DNA of 45,151 nt from Sporisorium sorghi (GCA_023212695.1 JALCCG010000175.1:1-45151), one strand, 5' to 3'; shown: positions 33,234-41,805, numbered from the stretch's first letter. Notes: a model not told the origin generated them from the sequence alone. Program-made: numbers and translations.

Positions 33234-34904
33234 TTATGATGTGATTAGTTCTCGATGTTTCAAGTTATTTAAATATTGGCTGGCCAATGCCTGTATTCGA
33301 CTTTTATCCGATCGTTTAGCCTCAAATTGACGACCAGGATCAATAATTCCGTTTGATTGGGAAGCTTTAATCCCTAATACTTCTACCATAGGTGGGTCCG
33401 ATCCTTCATATGTATTAAGATATACAACCGTAATTTGTTCTTTCTGCCCCTCCCGCTCAAGACGACCAACTATTTGTTCAATGACCTTGGGAGACCAATC
33501 CAGTTCACCTATAAGAATCGTGGAACATCGATGTTGCAGGCCGTCCAACCCCGCTCCACTACGAAGTGAAAGTATCAAAAGATTACTCTCTCCTTCCATA
33601 AAGCGACGTGCTGACTCATCTTTTTGCTTATCCTTTTCGCTCCCTGTGTACATGGCGGGTTTATATTCATTAAGTTCTTTTAACCAAATATCATACACAT
33701 CTCGGTGCCATCCCACTAAGAGTACGGGAATGTCAGCATCTAGCAATATTTTTGCATATCGTGCAACGTTAAGTGCTTTTGAAACCCCAGTTGCATGACG
33801 CATCAACAAGTCCAGTTCAAGACCTGCACGTCCCCTTTCCATAAAGGAGCCGATTGTTGTTTTTAAGGCGAGTTGTCGAGCAAGATCCTCAATTGATTTC
33901 AATGTGTCGCTATTAGGTTCTACCTCTTCAACAATGGTATTGACTGAAGGTATTTGAAGACCAACATCCTTCTTAGTTCGTCTTAGCATTACATTTTGTT
34001 CTCTTAAATAAGTACCTAATGCATCTGGATCTTTTACTTGTTTGTCATCAACGCACCATTCTCTCAAGAACTCCGGATATGTGCCTAATATACCACTCTG
34101 TATATATTCCATCACATTCCAAATCTCAGATCCATAATTATAGATTGGGGTAGCGCTAAGACCAAGACGATACACGGCAGCATCGGCCAGAATTTTTGCT
34201 GCTGTTCCTTTTCCACTTTTCACACCAGTTCTTAATTCTTGGATTTCATCAAATACCACAGTTTTAAAAAAACCATCATGAAAAGTATCAATCCAGCCGA
34301 GTAATTGACTATATTTAAATAGATATACATCTGCCTCAGGTAAATCATAGGGTCGGGTCCCCTTTATTTTGTGGACCTTCAGAGTGGTGAATGATTCAAT
34401 TTTTCTCTTCCATTGTTCTTGAAGATGTGTTTGGGCCACAACCGCTGCCGGCAATGTTCGTGGATCGAGTAGCATGCCTGCACTTACGTATGTTTTCCCT
34501 AAGCTAGGGTCATCTCCCAAGAGAAGAGAACCTCTAGCAAGACACAACTCAATGGCTTGGGATTGATAATGTCTAATAACTTGCCCATCTTTTAAACCCA
34601 TACGCGTTGGTGGCTGGTAATCCGGTTTAAGAATCGCTTCCATGACTGCCTGATTGGTTTCAAATTTTACTCGTCCGTTGTTAAGAGCTACTCTGTCATC
34701 ATCCGTCATTACCATGGGGTATCGTGTGATAAACCACGATAAGTCAGCACAGTGACTATGATCATGCGGAAATGTGAAACGACTCGTTTGTGATTTAGAT
34801 ATCCGTGGGAAAAGTTGTTTCAATCTGATTGCCACATGTGGTGGAAGTGATGTCATCTCCCATTCATTTTGGACTAATGCAAGATTTCCGTATGTCTTGC
34901 TCAT
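33234..34904 (-). CDS. SNF2-type superfamily 2 DNA helicase/translocase
   Basis: 556 residues. Motif I is GDDPSLGKT (130-138), motif II VVFDEIQE with DEIQ at 219-222, motif III GLSATP (248-253), and the C-terminal lobe ends with QIVGRLEREGQ, motif VI of SNF2/SWI2 proteins. Both Rad54-like lobes are present, with an N-terminal region of about 105 residues and no added domain. The DEIQ and DPSLGKT variants differ from the usual DEAH/DEMGLGKT. Its ATG overlaps the stop of the upstream nuclease-like gene (ATGA at 34901-34904), so the two are translationally coupled and probably act as one system, in DNA processing or defence. Confidence 0.85.
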   Translation of the reverse strand: MSKTYGNLALVQNEWEMTSLPPHVAIRLKQLFPRISKSQTSRFTFPHDHSHCADLSWFITRYPMVMTDDDRVALNNGRVKFETNQAVMEAILKPDYQPPTRMGLKDGQVIRHYQSQAIELCLARGSLLLGDDPSLGKTYVSAGMLLDPRTLPAAVVAQTHLQEQWKRKIESFTTLKVHKIKGTRPYDLPEADVYLFKYSQLLGWIDTFHDGFFKTVVFDEIQELRTGVKSGKGTAAKILADAAVYRLGLSATPIYNYGSEIWNVMEYIQSGILGTYPEFLREWCVDDKQVKDPDALGTYLREQNVMLRRTKKDVGLQIPSVNTIVEEVEPNSDTLKSIEDLARQLALKTTIGSFMERGRAGLELDLLMRHATGVSKALNVARYAKILLDADIPVLLVGWHRDVYDIWLKELNEYKPAMYTGSEKDKQKDESARRFMEGESNLLILSLRSGAGLDGLQHRCSTILIGELDWSPKVIEQIVGRLEREGQKEQITVVYLNTYEGSDPPMVEVLGIKASQSNGIIDPGRQFEAKRSDKSRIQALASQYLNNLKHRELITS

Positions 34905-35290
34905 AACCACCCAACCCCTAATGAAGCTTTTAATGACGGTTTATTATTTATTGATAATGGAAGGCACATGCTTGTCCCAGTTAAAAGGATTAACCCGTTC
35001 ACTTCATCATACTTGGAGTATCTCTCTAATTGTCTATAAGTCGCTTTTTTTGCGTATCTTGTTTTTACTTCCAATACAACATTACCAAAAGAGCTATGGA
35101 TAAAGAAATCAGGTATATCTCGCTCAGATAATCGTTTTTCTCTTTCATACGTATATCCTTCAGTTTGAAGAAATTGTTCTACTTCGATCTGCGTACGTTT
35201 TTCCGGAACAGTATTAAATCGCTGTAATTGGAGACCGGATTTAATCGTGCTCATGTAGACAAAGAGCTTGTTATCAGTAATATCTTGCAC
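34901..35290 (-). CDS. PD-(D/E)xK nuclease-like protein coupled to the SNF2 helicase
   Basis: 129 residues from the GTG at 35290, chosen because AAAGGAGGG is seven bases upstream. The core is RDIPDFFIHSSFGNVVLEVKTR (about residues 57-78 before it and 79 on), with Asp in PDF and the ExK of LEVK, the standard active-site layout of VRR- and RecB-like nucleases, followed by a helix (YRQLERYSKY) and strand (GLILLTG). The protein is about as small as this fold allows. It would cut DNA loaded or remodelled by the helicase; that activity is inferred. Confidence 0.7.
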   Translation of the reverse strand: MQDITDNKLFVYMSTIKSGLQLQRFNTVPEKRTQIEVEQFLQTEGYTYEREKRLSERDIPDFFIHSSFGNVVLEVKTRYAKKATYRQLERYSKYDEVNGLILLTGTSMCLPLSINNKPSLKASLGVGWL

Positions 35291-35345
35291 TAATTTTCCC
35301 TCCTTTAGAAAATAATCGTATAGTACAATTTTCAAAATGATGGAT

Positions 35346-35915
35346 CTAACTTACTCTATACTTTCTCCGTAAGTATGCTCTTCCTCGGAAAATTCTCGAC
35401 TTCACCGTATTCACTTCCATTGAAAGATTATCTGCAATTTCTATCAGAGAATAATCCGAGAAAAACCGTAATAAAAACACGTTTTTATACTGATCAGGCA
35501 TCGTTTTCACTAAATGAAGAACCCTTTTGCTTTCTTCATTATCTACAACTTGTTGATCAGGTGTTTTTTCACCATCGGAAAGCGTCTCAAGAATGAAGTT
35601 TGACCCCTCACTATTTTGTTCATCTATGGAATAATGAGGCTTCGATTTATTTCGACGCACACGATCAATGCAAAGATTCTTTACAATACGTTTCATCCAG
35701 GTGTTTATTCTACAAGAAAAATTATAAGTATGTAGGTTGAGATATATTCGAATATAGGCTTCCTGGACAACGTCCTCCGCATCTTCTCGATGCTTTAAAA
35801 ATCGATATGCCTGGTAATATAACATATCCCTATTTTCTTCATAGAAAGCAGTGAAGGCCACTTGATCTCCAGAAAGAATTCTAAGTACTTGTTCATGTGT
35901 AATGTTAGGTTTCAT
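35346..35915 (-). CDS. ECF-type RNA polymerase sigma factor
   Basis: 189 residues. Sigma region 2 includes FYEENRDMLYYQAYRFLKHR and DAEDVVQEAYIR; region 4 is LLRFFSDYSLIEIADNLSM and NTVKSRIFRGRAYLRRKY. This is the SigW/SigV-like length and layout. No anti-sigma factor with a membrane helix is directly downstream; the small two-TM protein at 36121 (upstream, separated by a terminator) is a possible partner. GGAGG is four bases before the ATG. The nuclease-helicase pair follows 55 bases downstream on the same strand and may be under its read-through. Confidence 0.85.
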   Translation of the reverse strand: MKPNITHEQVLRILSGDQVAFTAFYEENRDMLYYQAYRFLKHREDAEDVVQEAYIRIYLNLHTYNFSCRINTWMKRIVKNLCIDRVRRNKSKPHYSIDEQNSEGSNFILETLSDGEKTPDQQVVDNEESKRVLHLVKTMPDQYKNVFLLRFFSDYSLIEIADNLSMEVNTVKSRIFRGRAYLRRKYRVS

Positions 35916-36034
35916 GGTCCCTCCAAAATAGGATCATTTCTTATTCATAATTGTATCAGAGGAATAGATTTTCGAGAAAAAGAGACAGATAAATTTTCAA
36001 TACTACAATCTATGTTGAGGGTGGTTAGAAGAAA

Positions 36035-36067
36035 GAAAAACCATCCCGTTAAGGGGATGGTTTTTTT
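36035..36067. terminator. Bidirectional terminator after the 36121 gene
   Basis: AAACCATCCC pairs with GGGATGGTTT, flanked by A and T runs. It separates the 36121/36391 unit from the sigma factor gene. Confidence 0.85.
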
Positions 36068-36120
36068 CAGTGGATAAATTAATTATAGAGTTCATTTATG
36101 AATTTTCTAATGAATCAGCT

Positions 36121-36375
36121 TTATTGAAACAGCAATCTCCCAAAATCACTTAGAGTGACCACTCCTACCAAAAGAAGTACGAAACACAGTGCTACCATTC
36201 CATTTGTAAGCCATCTTATTTGGCTTTGAATGGTTTTTGATTCTTTATCTATATCATCCACTTTTTTTTCTCCGGATGAGATCATCTGAAGAGTAACAAC
36301 CTTCATGCTTCTTGTGTTAGAGAGATATACCAATCCAACAAAAAGCAAAAGGAGAATCACCAATTTATCAAACAT
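36121..36375 (-). CDS. Small membrane protein, two TM segments
   Basis: 84 residues: helices near 4-20 (LVILLLLFVGLVYL) and 58-80 (GMVALCFVLLLVGVVTL), with a charged central loop. GGGGGG lies six bases before the ATG. It follows the winged-helix gene by 15 bases, so it is in the same attenuated unit. No family recognised. Confidence 0.6.
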   Translation of the reverse strand: MFDKLVILLLLFVGLVYLSNTRSMKVVTLQMISSGEKKVDDIDKESKTIQSQIRWLTNGMVALCFVLLLVGVVTLSDFGRLLFQ

Positions 36376-36390
36376 ACCGAACCCCCCATT

Positions 36391-36876
36391 TTATACTGAT
36401 AACAATTCGGATTCAGCAGCTCGGTTTCGTTGAGAATAGGCACGATCGATGCCGTGGGTGTAAATAATCTGGTTAAGCATAAATTTGCTAAGATCGATTC
36501 CATTATTTCTTAAGCGTTGAAGTATAACGCTTCGTTCTACATTACTGCGATATTGTAGTCTAACAAAATCAACAATTTCATCCGGTAAATTCATAATTGA
36601 GCTAGTCTCCTTCTGATCTAAACGATCCTTCTTTTTTCGTCTGTACGCAATAACTTCAGCATCCGAGGCAACAATGAAATCCCCCTTCATAGGACCATAT
36701 AGTCCGTTGCCTTTTCGCTGCACGATGTAGTACATAACCATTCGGTTTAAAACAGAATGTACAGCAGAATATGTAAGATTTAGGGTAGAAGCAATATCGG
36801 CCGTGTTTTCAATGCCAGTTTCCAGGACATTTATTATGTTCATTTCAATTTGTCTGATTTTCACTTGATTAGTCAT
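36391..36876 (-). CDS. Winged-helix regulator
   Basis: 161 residues. Residues about 8-75 form a winged helix of the MarR/ArsR kind (IINVLETGIENTADIASTLN, then SAVHSVLNRMVMYYIVQR). The C-terminal half is helical and charged. The ATG at 36876 follows GAGGT by eleven bases. Transcription starts about 190 bases upstream and passes through the attenuator hairpin at 36989-37043. It is divergent from the HD-GYP gene, with which it shares leader sequence. Confidence 0.65.
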   Translation of the reverse strand: MTNQVKIRQIEMNIINVLETGIENTADIASTLNLTYSAVHSVLNRMVMYYIVQRKGNGLYGPMKGDFIVASDAEVIAYRRKKKDRLDQKETSSIMNLPDEIVDFVRLQYRSNVERSVILQRLRNNGIDLSKFMLNQIIYTHGIDRAYSQRNRAAESELLSV

Positions 36877-36988
36877 TTTACAATCAAACCTCACTTCTTT
36901 GATTTTTAAACTGCCTTCGCTTAACGGTCGGATACTGTCACCATTTATCTCATTTGCATAAGCTATTTATTCTGCATTCTTAGTACCG

Positions 36989-37043
36989 AAAAAACGCAAA
37001 AAGCACCCCTTATGCAAGTTTTTCTCTTGCGTAAGAGGTGCTT
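36989..37043 (-). terminator. Leader attenuator of the winged-helix gene
   Basis: On the minus strand an 18-pair stem with two mismatches (37026-37043 with 37001-37018), beginning AAGCACC and closing GGTGCTT, followed by TTTGCGTTTTTT. It lies about 125 bases before the start codon. The outer arms match those of the topoisomerase-FtsK and GGDEF leaders. Confidence 0.75.
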
Positions 37044-37067
37044 CCTCAATGTTAAAACATGTATTTA

Positions 37068-37089
37068 ATTATAGCTCTAAATTTGGTTT
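37068..37089 (-). promoter_or_regulatory. Promoter of the winged-helix gene with shared 14-mer
   Basis: TATAAT (37068-37073, minus strand), preceded two bases upstream by AAACCAAATTTAGA (37076-37089). The identical 14-mer stands upstream of the GGDEF promoter. The RNA begins TACATGTTTTAACATTGAGG before the hairpin. Confidence 0.55.
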
Positions 37090-37174
37090 GAAATGGTGAC
37101 TGGCTTTGTATATTTATAAATTACCCTATGACCATAGTAATGTCAATAAAAATCTCTAGGTCTTTTGGCAGGTA

Positions 37175-37203
37175 TTATCATTCTCAATATTTCTTGATAT
37201 AAT
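37175..37203 (+). promoter_or_regulatory. Promoter of the HD-GYP gene
   Basis: TTATCA (37175-37180), 17 bases, TATAAT (37198-37203). Transcription would start near 37210, giving about 28 nt before the hairpin. Confidence 0.65.
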
Positions 37204-37237
37204 GAAAGGCAGAAAACTACATGTGAACATTGAGTGG

Positions 37238-37287
37238 GAGCACCACGAATCCGTCCGAGAGGACTTGATTCGTGGTGCTCTTTTCTA
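37238..37287 (+). terminator. Leader attenuator of the HD-GYP gene
   Basis: A perfect 14-pair stem GAGCACCACGAATC / GATTCGTGGTGCTC (37238-37251 with 37267-37280), with an inner GTCC-GAGA-GGAC hairpin, followed by TTTTCTATT. AAGGAG and the start codon follow at once. The preceding leader TACATGTGAACATTGAGTGG nearly matches that of the divergent winged-helix gene. Confidence 0.8.
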
Positions 37288-37295
37288 TTAAGGAG

Positions 37296-38135
37296 ATGAT
37301 GCGGCACTTGGTTCTTAATAATCGTGAGGTGTATGTACTACACTTAATTCTGTTTGTTTTATTAATTATAGGTATACTCATAGGAGATTTTAATTTAAAT
37401 TTTTTTGAAATTTTGTTACTTTTAACTGGCTATTCTTTGGTATCCCTTTATATAACCAGACTCATCCTCAACAAGCGATCGCTTAATTTAGTGAAATCAA
37501 GCAAATATACAAATACACAATTAGCAAAATCTGCAGTTAATGCTCTCGTAACAATGGTTGAGCTGCGTGACAGTTATACAAGTAAGCACTCATCAAATGT
37601 TGCTGGCTATGCATATTCCGTAGCTAAGAGTATGCAGCTCCCTGATGATGTTTGTAGAGATATTTATATTGGATGCAAACTCCACGACCTAGGTAAAGTT
37701 TATGTACCTGATGATATATTAAAAAAGCCAGGTCGATTAACAGCAGAAGAGTTCGACATCGTGAAGGCACACCCAGAAAAGGGATATCAAGTTGTCTCTC
37801 AATTAGAAATTTTTGATGATACCTGCATACCCAACATTGTGTTATATCATCATGAAAGATTTGATGGAACTGGCTACCCCAAGGGACTTTTTAGAACAGA
37901 CATCCCCATTGAAGCAAGAATTGTAGCTATTTGCGATGCTTACGATGCTATGACTACTACACGAACTTATAGAAAGGCTATGCCACCTGAAGAAGCTATT
38001 CAAATCATTGAAGATAACAAAGGTTCTCAATTCGACCCGATTATTGCGGAGCACTTTGTTAGATGCATACGTGAAGAAGAGATTAACGAAGTAGATGCTC
38101 TCAATCTTTACAAAACAAATCAAAGGACCTCTTAG
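37296..38135 (+). CDS. Membrane HD-GYP domain protein (c-di-GMP phosphodiesterase)
   Basis: 279 residues: two N-terminal membrane helices (VLHLILFVLLIIGILIG and FEILLLLTGYSLVSLYI), then an HD-GYP domain with HDLGK and HHERFDGTGYP; both metal-site signatures are intact. HD-GYP enzymes hydrolyse c-di-GMP to GMP. Start: ATG at 37296 or 37299, just after AAGGAG; an upstream GTG would lie inside the leader hairpin. A GGDEF enzyme gene lies 5 kb away with a related leader. A terminator overlaps the stop codon. Confidence 0.9.
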   Translation: MMRHLVLNNREVYVLHLILFVLLIIGILIGDFNLNFFEILLLLTGYSLVSLYITRLILNKRSLNLVKSSKYTNTQLAKSAVNALVTMVELRDSYTSKHSSNVAGYAYSVAKSMQLPDDVCRDIYIGCKLHDLGKVYVPDDILKKPGRLTAEEFDIVKAHPEKGYQVVSQLEIFDDTCIPNIVLYHHERFDGTGYPKGLFRTDIPIEARIVAICDAYDAMTTTRTYRKAMPPEEAIQIIEDNKGSQFDPIIAEHFVRCIREEEINEVDALNLYKTNQRTS

Positions 38136-38163
38136 TATGCTATGAGGTCCTTTGATTCTTTAA
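38119..38163 (+). terminator. Intrinsic terminator of the HD-GYP gene
   Basis: A 13-pair perfect stem (38119-38131 with 38144-38156) followed by TCTTT. The 5' arm is in the last codons. Confidence 0.85.
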
Positions 38164-38233
38164 AGAAATTCTTGATTTATCAAACATTCCACCTGAGTTA
38201 TTCTTTCAAAATCATAATTCCATTAATGTCCTC

Positions 38234-38334
38234 TTGACACTCCCCATGCCTAAAGGCAGGGGATTCTTGGGTTGTCACTCCTAACGGAGTGAAATTCACC
38301 AAGCTATCTCTGTGTGTCCCACAGTTCAATTAGC
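38234..38334 (-). ncRNA. Candidate omega RNA 3' part at the TnpB right end
   Basis: Downstream of tnpB two stems follow: CACTCC-GTTA-GGAGTG (38272-38287) and the right-end hairpin at 38242-38262. TnpB guide RNAs normally span the 3' end of tnpB and the right end, with the guide beyond the element boundary. The RNA could survive although TnpB is broken. Confidence 0.45.
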
Positions 38335-39427
38335 TACACCAACAATCGAAGTCCTTCTTGCTCTATATTGATGGCAGCGTTTTGGTCACGATTATGGTGT
38401 ACGCCACATTTTGGACATGTCCACTGTCGTAAATTTAGGTTTTTTACATCTTTATTTCGATATCCACAGGCAGGAGTGGAGCAAAGTTGGCTGGAGGGGA
38501 ATTGTTTCCCAACAATAGAGAGCGTTCTTCCGTACCATTCCGCCTTATACTCCAGCATCGTCCGAAACATAGACCATGAAGCATCTGCAATGGATTTTGC
38601 CAATTTGTGGTTTTTGATCATATTTTCGACTTGCAAGTCTTCCAAACAGATTACTTGGTTTTAGCGGATCAGCTTGGTTGACAATTTATGTAGAAAATCA
38701 TTTCGTGTATTGGCGATCTTTTCATGTAGCTTAGCCACTCTGATTCGTGCTTTGTTACGGTTTTTACTGCCTTTCTGTCTGCGAGATTGAGTCTGTTGCC
38801 ACTTCGCCAATTGTTTTTCAAGCTTGCGATAGTATTTTGGATTCTCCACTTTCTCACCTGAAGAGAGAATAGCGAAATCCTTGATACCAAGGTCAATTCC
38901 TACTGTCTGATTTACTTCTGGTAGTGACTGAACCTCTGTTTCACATAATAAGATACAAAGAATTTGCCTGAAGAATGACGTCTGATCGTAGCTGAAAGGA
39001 TGCGCCCTTTCACTTCTCTGGACTTTGCGAATAGAGCCCAGCCAAGCTTAGGAAGTTTGATGCGATTCCCTTCTACTTTGATGTTCATTTTACAAGTATA
39101 GGACTGTTTTGGATTCTTCTTGCTTTTGAATTTTGGATAGCCTTTTTTCTCTTTAAAAAACTTTTTGTATGAGGAATCCAAATCCTTCAATGTGGATTGC
39201 AGAGCAGTAGAATCTACTTCTTTCAACCATTCAATTTCTTTTTTCAGTTGAGTTAACATAGCCGAACAGTCGTTGTAATTCAGCGTCGTTTTCTTTTCTT
39301 GTTCGTAAGCATCTTTTCGTTTCGCAAGAAAGTGATTGAAGACAAAGCGAGTGCATCCGATGGTCTTGCCAATGAGTGTCGCTTGTTCTTTGTTTGGATA
39401 TAGACCAAATTTGTACGCTATGTGCAT
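38334..39427 (-). pseudogene. tnpB: TnpB (RNA-guided nuclease) with frameshift and nonsense codon
   Basis: About 365 codons, the normal TnpB length. The N-terminal part (MHIAYKFGLYPNKEQ) runs to about 38945, where a one-base deletion shifts the frame after FFVS; the true reading continues with a RuvC-type segment QTVGIDLGIKDFAI. A second lesion, TAA at 38661-38663, interrupts the same gene before [10 protein letters not shown]. The C-terminal part has the zinc finger ([15 protein letters not shown]) and [12 protein letters not shown] with the last RuvC Asp. So all three RuvC regions persist but the product cannot be made whole. Confidence 0.85.
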
Positions 39428-39441
39428 ACTCAATCACCCCT

Positions 39442-39565
39442 TTACTTCTGAGACTCAATGTATTTCTTAATTACATCCAGTTGAACAGTTCCAACAGTGG
39501 CAACAAAATTGGAGTTTGTCCATAGCGAGGGAAGTCTACTTTTGAGATGTCTAGTTTTCCATCCG
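39442..39565 (-). pseudogene. tnpA: 3' remnant of IS200/IS605 tnpA (Y1 transposase)
   Basis: A frame ending at TAA 39442-39444 reads KTRHLKSRLPSLW followed by NFVATVGTVQLDVIKKYIE, the typical C-terminus of Y1 transposases just upstream of tnpB. The catalytic HUH and Tyr regions are absent, so only about 40 codons remain. Confidence 0.75.
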
Positions 39566-39807
39566 CAACACTAAATTTGTAATTGAGTTGCTTTCGAATC
39601 TTGCCGAAACTCCAATTGGATATATTTTCGTTAACTCTCTTTCTCTTCTTCTTTTTCGTATTACGATCCACTTCCATCATGCGACAGGGAATGCTTCCTT
39701 GCGATAGACAGACTAGGTTCCAGATTTCGGCTGAAATCCGGTTACATGCGTACAATACAGTCTGTCCAAGTCGGCTTTAAAAGTTTGAAATGCTGTTTAT
39801 TAAACAT
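39560..39807 (-). pseudogene. Remnant of a second TnpB with internal deletion
   Basis: From ATG 39807 (with AAGGTGGAG seven bases upstream) the frame starts MFNKQHFKLLKP, shifts, and continues YACNRISAEIWNL, like an N-terminal TnpB segment. It then jumps to KKKKRKRVNENISNWSFGKI, the region next to the second RuvC motif. The intervening 150-200 codons are missing and the end is fused to the tnpA remnant. Confidence 0.55.
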
Positions 39808-39842
39808 CGAATCACTCCACCTTTGCCCCCTTCCTTGATTCT

Positions 39843-40148
39843 CTAGATAGGTTTTGAATAATTATTGTTAATTAATATAGAACCGTTTTCAAGTCCATCT
39901 ACTGCGGAGAATTGATAATTAATAATAATTTCTCCATTCAGAGGAATCTCTCTTTTCGAAAGTTTTTTACAAACTAGTTCTACTAATTGCTGCCTTTCAC
40001 TCATCGTTAGGATATGTCCATCTGCATTTTTTATATCATTCTCTTCTCTTAGAATACCTGCTTTAATAGTAAAATGCCTTGATGCATGTGAGAATGATGG
40101 AGACTGATAAATCATATTACTTAATGCTGTAACAACTCCCTGGATCAT
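39843..40148 (-). CDS. Hypothetical protein
   Basis: 101 residues from the ATG at 40148 (GAGGG ten bases upstream). Helical and beta mixture ending in an Asn-rich strand (GSILINNNYSKP). No membrane helix and no family recognised. It lies downstream of the hairpin at 40340-40383 and of three short hairpins at 40234-40285. Confidence 0.45.
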   Translation of the reverse strand: MIQGVVTALSNMIYQSPSFSHASRHFTIKAGILREENDIKNADGHILTMSERQQLVELVCKKLSKREIPLNGEIIINYQFSAVDGLENGSILINNNYSKPI

Positions 40149-40233
40149 TTTGTTTAAGCCCTCTTTCCACACAAGATTTTTTCTATCAAGCTGGAATACC
40201 TTTTAAGTAAGAGGTCAATTCTTTTCAGTGTAG

Positions 40234-40285
40234 TGAGAATTGATTCTCTAATGGTATCAATACCAAGATTACATTTAGTGTAATC
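40234..40285 (-). repeat. Three consecutive short hairpins
   Basis: GAGAA-TTGA-TTCTC (40234-40247), TGGTA-TCAA-TACCA (40252-40265) and GATTACA-TTTAG-TGTAATC (40267-40285) stand end to end in the 250-base gap between two genes. Confidence 0.6.
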
Positions 40286-40333
40286 CTGCTCGACGGTTTA
40301 CGGCAATTTTCGCCAGATATTTCTTATAGCATG

Positions 40334-40383
40334 CAAAAAAAGCACGAACAACCAAGCCCTCTCGGGCTGAGCTGTGCGTGCTT
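40334..40383 (-). terminator. GAAGCACG hairpin with T-tract between two genes
   Basis: On the minus strand AAGCACG pairs with CGTGCTT (40377-40383 with 40340-40346), with inner AGCCC/GGGCT pairing, then seven T. It begins 15 bases after the stop of the PIN-like gene and may be its terminator or the leader attenuator of the 39843 gene. Confidence 0.7.
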
Positions 40384-40397
40384 CGCAACCTTCGTTC

Positions 40398-40970
40398 CTA
40401 TTCAACTAAAAGAGAATTCAAACCATTTTGCTCTGCTAATCTGCACCAATCTGATCTTCTAGAGACGAGAATGTTATAGTGTAAATTGCTTCTCTGATCT
40501 CCAATATATGCACCTATTACTCTATCAGATAATTTATCGGCTGAAAAGTCTTCATTGTTTAGATAAAAATCTTCAATACTGCAAATCTTTTTTTGTTTAC
40601 GGTTAGATAATATTGAAAAGATACGTTTCACTGAAAAAGCATAGTTTGCGGACCTTGAATGATTCTCTAATGTCTTAATAACATCATGGGATATGGCGAT
40701 TCTCACGTTCTCATTTAGTTGCACTAATAGTTCTGGATTATTCAGCAGCACTTCATCATCAAAGCATAATTGAAAACCTTGAATTGATAAATAATTTAAC
40801 TTGGACAATAAATCAGTGTCATTCATTTCCTGACTTGATTTACTTCGTCTGGTATCTTCATGAGAGACGGTGCTAGATGATTCAGTTGTTGTATTACGAG
40901 GAGTACCTGCTGAGAATATCCCATATATAACTAAGAACAACGTAATACCACCGATAATTAGCAATATCAT
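40398..40970 (-). CDS. Membrane-anchored protein, possibly PIN-like
   Basis: 190 residues. One N-terminal membrane helix (MILLIIGGITLFLVIYGIF), then a Ser/Thr-rich stretch and a soluble domain from about 60. That domain recalls PIN-like nucleases: CFDDEVLL (an Asp pair), then ISHDVIKTLENH, then ADKLSDRVIGAYIGD, then ILVSRRSDWCRLAEQNGL. The match is by eye only. The start at 40970 is the first ATG; GTG at 40985 directly follows GGAGG and is too close. Confidence 0.45.
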   Translation of the reverse strand: MILLIIGGITLFLVIYGIFSAGTPRNTTTESSSTVSHEDTRRSKSSQEMNDTDLLSKLNYLSIQGFQLCFDDEVLLNNPELLVQLNENVRIAISHDVIKTLENHSRSANYAFSVKRIFSILSNRKQKKICSIEDFYLNNEDFSADKLSDRVIGAYIGDQRSNLHYNILVSRRSDWCRLAEQNGLNSLLVE

Positions 40971-41070
40971 GACTCCTACTCTCACCCTCCTTTATTCAAA
41001 GATACAGTAGCTAAGAAAATTACTAATACACAGATTAAACATTGTTCGTGGTATACATATTGGTTTCTAA

Positions 41071-41478
41071 TCATTCCTCATTTTCTACAATACAAATAAT
41101 ATCCCTATAGTCCTTTTGAGAGAGCCTTACATACGGTTTTGGATTAATGTTCATTTTATGCAAAACGGCTTCATCAACAAAGTACCTATCGAATTTGTAA
41201 ATTAGAACGTTGTGGTTATCTTCAGTTAGTTTCACTAATTTGTTTTTTAAAGGTGTAGACCAAACTAGATATCCATATCCGAAAATCATATAACCTGTAA
41301 TAAGAAAAAAACCAAAACTAATCAAAAAAAAGAGTTTCATTTTTATATCCGGATCATCAACTGATACAATAACATTGAGTTGGAACATTGCCATCATTAA
41401 AAAGCAACAACATATTGGAACTAAAGACCATATCCAATACTTTGAAGGTTTATTGAAGTAGTTCCTCTCAAACTGCAT
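41071..41478 (-). CDS. Membrane protein, two TM segments
   Basis: 135 residues with membrane helices near 16-38 and 48-70 and a soluble C-terminal domain of 60 residues. It starts inside the 41468 gene (11-base overlap), so translation is coupled. No family recognised. Confidence 0.55.
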   Translation of the reverse strand: MQFERNYFNKPSKYWIWSLVPICCCFLMMAMFQLNVIVSVDDPDIKMKLFFLISFGFFLITGYMIFGYGYLVWSTPLKNKLVKLTEDNHNVLIYKFDRYFVDEAVLHKMNINPKPYVRLSQKDYRDIICIVENEE

Positions 41479-41722
41479 TAAGAAGGTTCACTTCCTCTTG
41501 GTTCCAATCAAGTTTCTCTATCGCATTTTTAAAAGCTGCCTCATTAATATGGCCAGCAAGCATCCGTTCAAGTTCAGGCAGTTTTTTCATTGCTAAGCGT
41601 TTTTCCTCTGCAGTTCCAAAATTCATCATTGCAAGAATACAGATATATTTATGGATTAAAACGCCGGCATCAAGTTGATTAAGATCTTTAATATCCGGTT
41701 TCTCATTAAAACTTTGATTCAT
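41468..41722 (-). CDS. Hypothetical helical protein
   Basis: 84 residues, all helical, no family recognised. ATG at 41722, with GAGGTG six bases upstream. It is first of a coupled pair with the 41071 membrane gene. Confidence 0.55.
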   Translation of the reverse strand: MNQSFNEKPDIKDLNQLDAGVLIHKYICILAMMNFGTAEEKRLAMKKLPELERMLAGHINEAAFKNAIEKLDWNQEEVNLLNAV

Positions 41723-41805
41723 TACCGACACCTCTGTTCATTTTTTCCAATAGTTATTACTTAATTCCACTATAAGACTAGCCTCCGATTAATTCAACTT
41801 TCAAA

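Larger units (their letters stand above)
38234..39830 (-). mobile_element. Decayed IS200/IS605-family element
   Basis: The right end carries the family-type hairpin CCCC-A-TGCC-TAAA-GGCA-GGGG (38242-38262). Going left on the minus strand come a broken tnpB, the 3' end of a Y1-transposase tnpA, and a second tnpB remnant fused to it. The left end is not defined; about 39830 is an estimate. The element cannot move by itself as no intact tnpA is present. Confidence 0.8.
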
